Source: Desulfobulbaceae bacterium | GTDB lineage: Bacteria > Desulfobacterota > Desulfobulbia > Desulfobulbales > Desulfocapsaceae | Assembly: GCA_030632405.1 (NCBI GenBank) | Contig: DAOVUU010000199.1 | Coordinates: forward strand, 1 to 5,606 | Direction: 5' to 3' | Length of the DNA: 5,606 nucleotides | Shown: positions 1 through 4,431 of the stretch, in pieces | How the letters are laid out: every line of letters begins with the position of its first letter | Numbering within the stretch: position 1 is the first letter of the stretch | Notes under the pieces: generated by a model | The model's input: only the letters and a program-made list of their open reading frames with translations | What the model was told of the DNA's origin: nothing | Database searches by the model: none | Made by a program: the position numbers and the translations under genes

Positions 1-311
1 ACTCCTTTGTGAATATAATTCACCATGGCGTGGGCGGTGGAAGTGGTCGGTTGACCCCACTGAAGTGTGTCCGCGGAGAGTGATGACAGTTGAACGACAG
101 GTATTGCCGTATCGGGCAGGGGAGTACCCGGTTGCCAGGAAATCATTGGAATGGTGAAACCCAGTTCATTGCTGATTTTTTTCAATATTGTCAGATCTCC
201 AAGCACAACTGTTTTGCACGGAGTTTTCTCAGGGAGCTGCTGAAAGTAACGAAGAATAATTTCTGGCCCGATACCTGCGGGGCAGCCCATAGTTATACCG
301 ATTGTATTCAT
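1..311 (-). CDS. pdxA: 4-hydroxythreonine-4-phosphate dehydrogenase PdxA, N-terminal 103 residues (3' end outside window)
   Basis: The frame opens at ATG 311-309 and stays open to base 1, so the gene is cut by the window edge and only about a third of a roughly 330-residue family member is seen. The translation starts with MNTIGITMGCPAGIGPEIIL, the N-terminal PdxA signature (usually TMGDPAGIGPEI), followed by a VVLGD strand near residues 35-39 and a segment around 86-102 (WGQPTTSTAHAMVNYI) resembling the helix that follows the family's G-rich turn. PdxA oxidises 4-phosphohydroxy-L-threonine with NAD and takes part in DXP-dependent pyridoxal phosphate synthesis in the cytosol. The metal-binding histidines of the family lie beyond the visible part and cannot be checked. 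Residue 10 is Cys where the family usually has Asp. No clear Shine-Dalgarno precedes the ATG. The gene follows yraN after 107 nt on the same strand, so it may be the tail of the operon or have its own promoter. Confidence 0.9.
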   Translation of the reverse strand, partial: MNTIGITMGCPAGIGPEIILRYFQQLPEKTPCKTVVLGDLTILKKISNELGFTIPMISWQPGTPLPDTAIPVVQLSSLSADTLQWGQPTTSTAHAMVNYIHKG

Positions 312-350
312 TGCTGTTTTATATTTAGAGTTTTTGTGTGATCGCCAGAT

Positions 351-356
351 ATTGTA
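351..356 (-). promoter_or_regulatory. Possible -10 element upstream of pdxA (weak)
   Basis: On the minus strand TACAAT lies about 40 nt before the pdxA ATG, in the AT-rich 107-nt gap after yraN. It is one base from the sigma-70 consensus TATAAT, but only T-rich sequence and no good TTGACA-like box lies 16-19 nt upstream, and there is no extended TGN element. No terminator hairpin with a T-run is visible between yraN and this point, so read-through from the upstream operon is an equally good explanation for pdxA expression. Confidence 0.2.
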
Positions 357-418
357 CCTTGAAAATGAGAATAAGAAAAGCGAGTAAAGCTGTCTGTTGC
401 CGGGGTGAAGCGTGTCGG

Positions 419-787
419 TTAACAGACATCAAAGGCGTTTGGTATGATTTCAACATGTATCTGATTACCCTGAGACAGAATGACAGCCACGACATCAAAC
501 CTGGCGGCTACATTAAAGAGATTATTCTCTGCAAGGTAACATTGAGCAACTTTGCTGATCTGTCTCTGTTTTCTTAATGTGATCGCCTCCAGTGGATGAC
601 CATGAGAGCTTCCTGTTCTCGTTTTAACTTCAATGAATACCAGGTATTCGCGTTCCCTGGCAATTATATCAATTTCTCCAAATTTACGGCGATAATTTTT
701 GGTAACAATAGTGTAACCATTTTTTTCAAGAAAATTTACAGCAATGGTCTCTCCTCTTTTGCCGAGGTTTTGGCGATTATCCGGCAT
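419..787 (-). CDS. YraN/UPF0102 family endonuclease-like protein
   Basis: This 122-residue protein matches the UPF0102 (YraN) family in length and motifs. It has an N-terminal GKRGE (residues 9-13) leading into a helix, then the nuclease-like core GEIDII (37-42) and VFIEVKTR (50-57). Asp40, Glu53 and Lys55 fit the D...ExK arrangement of the restriction-endonuclease-like/Holliday-junction-resolvase fold. A conserved RFDVV strand follows at 96-100. The family's physiological role is not settled, so nuclease activity is an inference from the fold. The ATG at 787-785 lies inside the end of rnhB (11-nt overlap, different frame) and is preceded at 9-nt spacing by a strong Shine-Dalgarno AGGGGAG (803-797), which fixes the start and indicates translational coupling. 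Adjacency to rnhB is a common bacterial arrangement and supports a nucleic-acid role. The stop is TAA at 421-419. Confidence 0.93.
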   Translation of the reverse strand: MPDNRQNLGKRGETIAVNFLEKNGYTIVTKNYRRKFGEIDIIAREREYLVFIEVKTRTGSSHGHPLEAITLRKQRQISKVAQCYLAENNLFNVAARFDVVAVILSQGNQIHVEIIPNAFDVC

Positions 788-1427
788 GCAGTTTTACTCC
801 CCTGAAGGAATATCGATGAACTGGACTTGGGCCATGGAGCAATATTGCCTGGCGATGTTCTCTGGTTGGGTAGCCTTTGTTTTGAGCAAAATTATAGACA
901 GGATATTTTTCATGGAGTGAACACATGAATCTGTCTCTTTCTACTTTTGCGGCAATAGAGGCTGCTGCGATAGAACTGCTCTTAGATTCACCTTTTATAT
1001 GCGTTTCCTGGGGAATAGGGAGGGGGACAGGGAATTTACCATCGACCAGGAGATAGTCAATGATATTGCCATTCTTATTCAGATCATTCACTGCAAGTTT
1101 CATCGCAAGTAAAGATGCCTGAAGAATATTAATTTCATCAATTTTTTTCTCAGAGACCTGGCCGATTCCAACAAGGGCACCAATTCTGTGCAATTTATGG
1201 TCTAGAATAACTCTTTTGGCATGGGTGAGCTTTTTAGAGTCAAGAAATACTGAATGATCGCAGTCCCGGGGAAGGACAACGCATGCTGCAACAACAGGAC
1301 CCGCCAGAGGCCCGCGACCGACCTCATCACATCCGGCTATACCGACAAATCCGCGGGAATAGAGAAGACGTTCAATCCTGAAGTTATCTTCTCCCTGTGG
1401 AGTTGACTTAGTGGAACGAACTTCCAT
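777..1427 (-). CDS. rnhB: Ribonuclease HII
   Basis: RNase HII cleaves the RNA strand of RNA:DNA hybrids and incises 5' of single ribonucleotides in duplex DNA. Numbered from the preferred ATG at 1427-1425 (216 residues, a normal length), the core is AGCDEVGRGPLAGPVVA with catalytic Asp34 and Glu35 and the GRG loop at 37-39 that reads the RNA-DNA junction. The third acidic residue is Asp129 in LLVDGK and the fourth is Asp165 in AAKVERDR. The GYPT motif (185-188), whose Tyr contacts the junction in studied homologues, and the C-terminal HRYSF are present, so the enzyme looks active. The frame is also open to a tandem ATG-ATG at 1481-1476 (234 residues). That start lies inside the arm of a strong hairpin and lacks a Shine-Dalgarno, and the extra 18 residues resemble nothing conserved. 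The 1427 ATG also lacks an obvious ribosome site, so the start remains uncertain. Confidence 0.95.
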   Translation of the reverse strand: MEVRSTKSTPQGEDNFRIERLLYSRGFVGIAGCDEVGRGPLAGPVVAACVVLPRDCDHSVFLDSKKLTHAKRVILDHKLHRIGALVGIGQVSEKKIDEINILQASLLAMKLAVNDLNKNGNIIDYLLVDGKFPVPLPIPQETHIKGESKSSSIAAASIAAKVERDRFMCSLHEKYPVYNFAQNKGYPTREHRQAILLHGPSPVHRYSFRGVKLHAG

Positions 1428-1463
1428 TATTGAAGTAAAAAGATATCTTTCGTTAGAAAGAAT

Positions 1464-1505
1464 TTTTCTCAGACACATCATTAGAAAATGATATGTCTGA
1501 GAAAA
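1464..1505 (-). promoter_or_regulatory. 19-bp intercistronic hairpin between rplS and rnhB
   Basis: Bases 1464-1482 and 1487-1505 form an inverted repeat of 19 positions around a 4-nt loop (1483-1486). The single non-complementary position (1476/1493) is a C/A mismatch in a plus-strand transcript but a G.U wobble in the minus-strand transcript, so the RNA made by this operon can pair along all 19 positions. In that RNA the 5' arm begins UUUUCUCAGACA and the 3' arm ends UGUCUGAGAAAA. The sequence after it (AUUCUUUCU) is not a proper U-run, so a classical Rho-independent terminator is unlikely. It lies 15 nt after the rplS stop, where it could protect the 3' end of the ribosomal-protein message, be an RNase III site, or lower rnhB expression. 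The structure is seen; the function is inferred. Confidence 0.75.
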
Positions 1506-1520
1506 TCAAGTAGGTCAAGT

Positions 1521-1874
1521 TCAGCGGGTAATGCCACGCTCACGAATACGTGCTGCCTTGCCTCTGAGATTGCGCAGGTAGTAGAGTCGGGAACGTCGTA
1601 CACGGCCTCGTGTAACAACTTCGATTTTTTCAATCCGGGGATTGTGCAGAGCGAAGGTTTTTTCCACGCCTATTCCGTGCGAAATTTTTCGTACTGTATA
1701 GGAGGCATCCATTGTACCGCGTTTACACTTGATTACCACTCCCTGAAAGAGCTGGACACGTTCTTTGTTACCCTCAATGATCCGGATATGGACTTTGATG
1801 GTATCTCCCGGACGAAAGGTAGGGTGATCCTGTCTCATCTGTTCTCTGTTTATTCTTTCAATTATTGTGCTCAT
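1521..1874 (-). CDS. rplS: 50S ribosomal protein bL19
   Basis: bL19 is a 50S protein located at the interface with the 30S subunit. From ATG 1874-1872 it is 117 residues, the usual length, starting [13 protein letters not shown]. Family hallmarks follow in order: [13 protein letters not shown] (20-32), QLFQGVVI (41-48), [19 protein letters not shown] (59-77), and the basic C-terminal block [19 protein letters not shown] (92-110). The frame remains open to 1910, but the extra 12 residues ([12 protein letters not shown]) do not resemble L19 and the family starts at the internal Met. No strong Shine-Dalgarno is visible (AGAAATCGTT precedes the ATG). The gene is separated by 73 nt from the upstream SPOUT gene, a wider gap than elsewhere in the cluster. 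In E. coli rplS is the last gene of rpsP-rimM-trmD-rplS; here the cluster continues into rnhB after a hairpin. Confidence 0.98.
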   Translation of the reverse strand: MSTIIERINREQMRQDHPTFRPGDTIKVHIRIIEGNKERVQLFQGVVIKCKRGTMDASYTVRKISHGIGVEKTFALHNPRIEKIEVVTRGRVRRSRLYYLRNLRGKAARIRERGITR

Positions 1875-1947
1875 AACGATTTCTATTGTTAAATTTATTT
1901 TCGGATGCAATTGATCCAGTTAGCAATTCATTTCTGACAATGTGTCT

Positions 1948-2526
1948 TTACTCTTCTCTTGACCCGAGCAACCTGTCAATAATAATGGAGGCGGCTGAAC
2001 GAACCGAGAGGTGATTGTAGTCTGTTTTTCCAGTTATCGGAGGGAGCGTACCATCAGCGCTCTGCATAACTTCAGGTGAGAGGCCGTGAGCTGTACCGAA
2101 AAGGAGGAGGACAGGATCCTTTTTATCGATTATTTCTCGTAATTTACCATATAAAATCATATTGTTCTGCTTATGTGCACTGGTCGTTACAAGCAGGGGT
2201 CTTTTACCATACCGTTCGGTCAGTGTCTCTATCACCGCATCAATAGATCCACACAGGCGAACAAGGCTCAGAGCCTCTTTTCTGGCCGGGTTATACTTCG
2301 CTCCATATCCGACTTTCCAGTGCTCAAGCAGTTCTTTAACCAGGATATGCTGGTCTCTATACGGAGTAGTGATAAAATAGTTCTCAACTCCGTAGGTCCG
2401 GGCCATTCGTGCAATATCATGCAGATCAAGGTTCGTTACGGCAGAACCGATGACCTCAGCCTTTTTGTTTACCACAGGATGATGTATAAGGGCTATGTTT
2501 AAACTTGTTGCACCCGGAAACGTCAT
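1948..2526 (-). CDS. SPOUT-class RNA methyltransferase of unknown target (Methyltrn_RNA_4-like)
   Basis: This 192-residue protein lies between trmD and rplS and looks like the SAM-dependent RNA methyltransferase family known in Pfam as Methyltrn_RNA_4 (recalled from the family pattern, not searched). The N-terminal half has [20 protein letters not shown] (11-30) and [20 protein letters not shown] (32-51). The C-terminal half carries the trefoil-knot signatures: the [16 protein letters not shown] stretch (138-153), whose GTAHGL corresponds to the knot loop of SPOUT enzymes, and [18 protein letters not shown] (171-188), the knot helix. It is not a fragment or duplicate of the neighbouring TrmD, whose motifs are different. 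Its ATG overlaps the trmD stop as ATGA (2526-2523), so the two are translationally coupled and probably made in similar amounts. Position within a translation operon suggests a tRNA or rRNA substrate, but no target can be read from the sequence. Confidence 0.85.
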   Translation of the reverse strand: MTFPGATSLNIALIHHPVVNKKAEVIGSAVTNLDLHDIARMARTYGVENYFITTPYRDQHILVKELLEHWKVGYGAKYNPARKEALSLVRLCGSIDAVIETLTERYGKRPLLVTTSAHKQNNMILYGKLREIIDKKDPVLLLFGTAHGLSPEVMQSADGTLPPITGKTDYNHLSVRSAASIIIDRLLGSREE

Positions 2527-3284
2527 CTTATATCTTTCTGATTGCGTATTACGTCATCGTATAATCCATGCCGGCGCAATACTTTTAATTCGTTGCTACT
2601 GAATTTTTCCTTTTTAACCAGGTCGGGCCTTTGTTTCAGTGTCCTTTTAACAGAGGCAAGAAAGCGGTAATCCGCTATCAGTTCATGATTCCCCGAAAGG
2701 AGTTCGGCCGGTACCCCGGAACCATTAAAAACTCTTGGTCTTGTGTATTGAGGGTGTTTCAGCAGGTTCCTGCTGAATGTATCTTTTTCTGCAGAATCAC
2801 TGCATCCGAGTACACCGGGTAATAGCCTGGTCACGGAGTCAATGACAACCATTGCAGCGAGTTCTCCCCCCGTCAGTATAAAGTCTCCAAGAGAAATTTC
2901 TTCATCAACGTAGCCTTCTCTGAACCGTTCATCAACACCCTCGTATCTTCCGCAAACGAGTATCAGGTGAGATTCCTGTGATAACCTCCGGGCTGTAGTT
3001 TGATCATACTTGAATCCCTGGGGTGACAGCAGTATTACTTTCCCCTCAGGATCCCTGTTTTTAATCTTTTCAACAGCCAAAGCGAGTGGTTCAGCTTTCA
3101 TTACCATCCCTTCACCTCCTCCAAACGGTCTATCGTCTGTCGTCTGGTGACGGTCAAAGGCATAGTCTCGGATATCTGTCAGATTAACAGTGATCTGCCC
3201 TTTATCCCTTGCCCTCCTGAGAATGCTCTCATCAAGGGGTGAGTTCAGCAGTTCCGGGAAGATTGTAAGTATATCAAATATCAT
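2523..3284 (-). CDS. trmD: tRNA (guanine-N1-)-methyltransferase TrmD (m1G37)
   Basis: TrmD uses S-adenosylmethionine to methylate N1 of G37 next to the anticodon in certain tRNAs, which limits +1 frameshifting. From ATG 3284-3282 the protein is 253 residues and begins [13 protein letters not shown], the canonical TrmD start. A GTG 30 nt further up (3314-3312) would add ten residues unlike the family and overlap rimM by 23 nt. Motifs in order are [15 protein letters not shown] (52-66), ILLSPQG (84-90), the knot segment [10 protein letters not shown] (111-120), and [15 protein letters not shown] (129-143). Arg153 and Asp168 (in KDTFSRN) align with the catalytic Arg154/Asp169 pair of characterised enzymes, and HPQYTRP and LLSGNH (196-201) follow. 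The enzyme looks complete and active. It lies 7 nt after rimM and overlaps the next gene by 4 nt. A short hairpin abuts its start codon. Confidence 0.98.
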   Translation of the reverse strand: MIFDILTIFPELLNSPLDESILRRARDKGQITVNLTDIRDYAFDRHQTTDDRPFGGGEGMVMKAEPLALAVEKIKNRDPEGKVILLSPQGFKYDQTTARRLSQESHLILVCGRYEGVDERFREGYVDEEISLGDFILTGGELAAMVVIDSVTRLLPGVLGCSDSAEKDTFSRNLLKHPQYTRPRVFNGSGVPAELLSGNHELIADYRFLASVKRTLKQRPDLVKKEKFSSNELKVLRRHGLYDDVIRNQKDIR

Positions 3285-3285
3285 T

Positions 3286-3303
3286 CGGGATTTACTTGTC
3301 CCG
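3286..3303 (-). promoter_or_regulatory. Small hairpin just before the trmD start codon
   Basis: In the minus-strand RNA, CGGGA (3303-3299) can pair with UCCCG (3290-3286) across an 8-nt loop that contains the rimM stop codon. The stem ends one base before the trmD ATG and covers the region where a ribosome-binding site would lie; no Shine-Dalgarno is otherwise apparent. A ribosome finishing rimM would melt it, consistent with translational coupling. Five base pairs can occur by chance, so a function is only suggested. Confidence 0.35.
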
Positions 3304-3855
3304 CTCACAGTCACTGTCAGTGTATAGTTCCAACAATCCCGGAGGAGGATTTATGGTTATCTTCCCATCGCTCTCTTTGACTATTATGGATTTTGATATC
3401 GGAACGAGAATTTCCTGATCTCCTGCTCTGATAACCATTATATCCTGAGTACCATTGGAAAATATAGTTTCAATTTTTCCAATGTCTCGCTTATTAAAAT
3501 CAGCTACAGTTTTTCCTACATACTGGTGCCAGTAAAACTCATCCTCGGTAAGATCCGGCAGATGCTTTTTGGCAATGAGTACCCCCAGTCCTTCGACATC
3601 CTCCGACTGATTTCGATCAGTGATTGAGTCGAGACGGACAATGGCTGTTTTACCCTGTACCTTACAGCTCAGAACAGCCAAAGGGCCGGTAAGATCACCC
3701 CTACTGCCAACCAGAACAAGCTCTTTGTATGCCTTGATGTTTGCTGGCTGCCCGGAGTAGGAAAAGATTTTCACCTCTCCCCGCATACCGTGAGCTTTCG
3801 TAATTTTACCCAGAAGTAAGTAATCTTCAGTGGGAAAAGAATAGTCCTGTACCAT
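3292..3855 (-). CDS. rimM: Ribosome maturation factor RimM
   Basis: RimM binds the 30S head, classically through uS19, and assists late 16S rRNA processing and assembly. From ATG 3855-3853 it is 187 residues, close to the family norm. The N-terminal RimM domain carries [18 protein letters not shown] (13-30). The C-terminal PRC-barrel domain opens with [13 protein letters not shown] (105-117) and ends with [12 protein letters not shown] (148-159) and NPPPGLLEL (169-177). The frame is open to an ATG at 3948, which would add 31 residues and put the start well inside khpA. Those residues show no RimM similarity and are khpA sequence read in another frame, so the shorter start is preferred. An AGGA lies rather far upstream and spacing from khpA is 19 nt, so translation may depend partly on re-initiation. 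The stop is followed 7 nt later by trmD. Confidence 0.96.
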   Translation of the reverse strand: MVQDYSFPTEDYLLLGKITKAHGMRGEVKIFSYSGQPANIKAYKELVLVGSRGDLTGPLAVLSCKVQGKTAIVRLDSITDRNQSEDVEGLGVLIAKKHLPDLTEDEFYWHQYVGKTVADFNKRDIGKIETIFSNGTQDIMVIRAGDQEILVPISKSIIVKESDGKITINPPPGLLELYTDSDCERDK

Positions 3856-3874
3856 ACCAGCTAGACTGTCCTGC

Positions 3875-4105
3875 CTACTCGATAATTTCAAGCCTGGATC
3901 GTTTGTCAAATTTTGCAGCTGCGGCTGAAAGCAAGGAACGCATGGCACGGGCCGTCCGGCCCTGTTTTCCTATCACTTTACCAAGGTCTTCCGGCGCAAC
4001 GGCAAGCTCAACAGTCACAGCATCGTCTTCCTCCACAAATGTGACTTTTACTTCATCCGGTTGATCAACGAGCGACTTTGCAATACAGGTTATAAGTTCT
4101 TGCAT
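3875..4105 (-). CDS. khpA: KH-domain RNA-binding protein KhpA
   Basis: This is a small single KH-domain protein (76 residues from ATG 4105-4103) of the KhpA/YlqC family, the usual neighbour of rpsP outside the enterobacteria. It starts MQELITCIAKSLVDQPDEVKV, where LVD-P-V is the family hallmark, followed by the RNA-contacting GxxG loop in LGKVIGKQGRTARAMR (41-56, GKQG at 46-49) and an Ala-rich helix. KhpA binds RNA, in several bacteria as a partner of KhpB/EloR, and has been tied to cell-size control and RNA metabolism; the role in this organism is unknown. A GTG at 4111-4109, whose first base is the last base of the rpsP stop, would add two residues. The ATG is preferred because family members begin M-x-E/D-L. 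No Shine-Dalgarno is evident, so coupling to rpsP is likely. Confidence 0.96.
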   Translation of the reverse strand: MQELITCIAKSLVDQPDEVKVTFVEEDDAVTVELAVAPEDLGKVIGKQGRTARAMRSLLSAAAAKFDKRSRLEIIE

Positions 4106-4110
4106 TTTCA

Positions 4111-4356
4111 CTATTCGGCAACGGCAGCTTTTTTAATCAAGCTTTTCACAGTTGTTGTCGGGAGTGCGCCTCTACCCAGCCAGTCCTGAAGTTTGTCGTT
4201 GTCAATTTTTATTGCTGCGGGATCCATGAGCGGATCGTAAGTGCCAACAATATCAAGAAATTTCCCATCACGTTTTGCCTCACTGTCAGCCACAATAATA
4301 CGATAGAAAGGTTTCTTCTTCCTGCCAAATCGAGTTAATCGAATACGTACTGCCAT
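4111..4356 (-). CDS. rpsP: 30S ribosomal protein bS16
   Basis: bS16 is a primary-to-secondary 16S rRNA binder important for assembly of the 30S body. The protein is 81 residues, a typical length, and begins MAVRIRLTRFGRKKKPFYRI, followed by IVADSEAKRDGKFLDIVGTYDPL (21-43), the diagnostic S16 core. The later LQDWLGRGALPTTTVKSLIKKA (56-77) is the usual C-terminal helix region. The ATG at 4356-4354 is preceded at 9-nt spacing by a clear Shine-Dalgarno AGAGGA (4371-4366), one of only two strong sites in the window, consistent with high expression of a ribosomal protein relative to rimM and trmD. The 75-nt leader after ffh carries a hairpin. Confidence 0.99.
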   Translation of the reverse strand: MAVRIRLTRFGRKKKPFYRIIVADSEAKRDGKFLDIVGTYDPLMDPAAIKIDNDKLQDWLGRGALPTTTVKSLIKKAAVAE

Positions 4357-4365
4357 TCCGGTTAG

Positions 4366-4383
4366 TCCTCTAGTTAATAACTA
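4366..4383 (-). promoter_or_regulatory. rpsP ribosome-binding site with adjoining near-palindrome
   Basis: In the minus-strand RNA the rpsP Shine-Dalgarno AGAGGA is immediately preceded by, and shares its first bases with, the near-palindrome TAGTTATTAACTA (4383-4371). As RNA it could form only about four pairs over a 5-nt loop, so it is unlikely to block ribosomes strongly. The ribosome-binding site itself is well supported by its 9-nt spacing to the ATG. Confidence 0.6.
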
Positions 4384-4397
4384 CTGGTTTATTCAAT

Positions 4398-4426
4398 GGT
4401 TATCTGGGATTTATCAGCCCAGAACC
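4398..4426 (-). promoter_or_regulatory. Bulged hairpin in the ffh-rpsP gap
   Basis: Bases 4404-4408 (ctggg) pair with 4418-4422 (cccag) around a 9-nt loop, and 4398-4401 (ggtt) pair with 4423-4426 (aacc), leaving a 2-nt bulge at 4402-4403. This gives nine pairs. No U-run follows on either strand, so it is not a standard terminator. It begins six bases after the ffh stop codon and upstream of the rpsP ribosome site, so a role in mRNA processing or stability, or in setting rpsP above ffh output, is plausible but inferred. Confidence 0.5.
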
Positions 4427-4431
4427 GTTTG

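Noticed and set aside
90..577. Two plus-strand open frames (90-341 and 338-577)
   Set aside because: They lie opposite pdxA and the end of yraN, both clearly recognised on the minus strand; the translations have no recognisable motif.
596..805. Plus-strand frame of 69 codons
   Set aside because: It is the complement of yraN and its products show no family features.
1464..1505. Calling the rplS-rnhB hairpin a Rho-independent terminator
   Set aside because: Neither strand has a proper T-run directly after the stem, and rnhB-yraN continue on the same strand without a visible new promoter.
1488..1892. 134-codon plus-strand open frame opposite rplS
   Set aside because: It is antisense to an unmistakable L19 gene, its protein resembles no family and is rich in Cys/Ser/Phe, as expected from reading a coding strand backwards.
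1875..1947. Possible promoter or leader structure in the gap before rplS (TTGTCA box, AATTG/CAATT repeat)
   Set aside because: No -10 hexamer lies at suitable spacing from the TTGTCA, and the inverted repeat is only 5 bp over a 10-nt loop.
2162..2502. Overlapping plus-strand frames opposite the SPOUT methyltransferase
   Set aside because: Antisense shadows of a gene with clear knot motifs.
3856..3948. N-terminal extension of RimM to the ATG at 3948
   Set aside because: The extra residues come from khpA read in another frame and show no RimM similarity.
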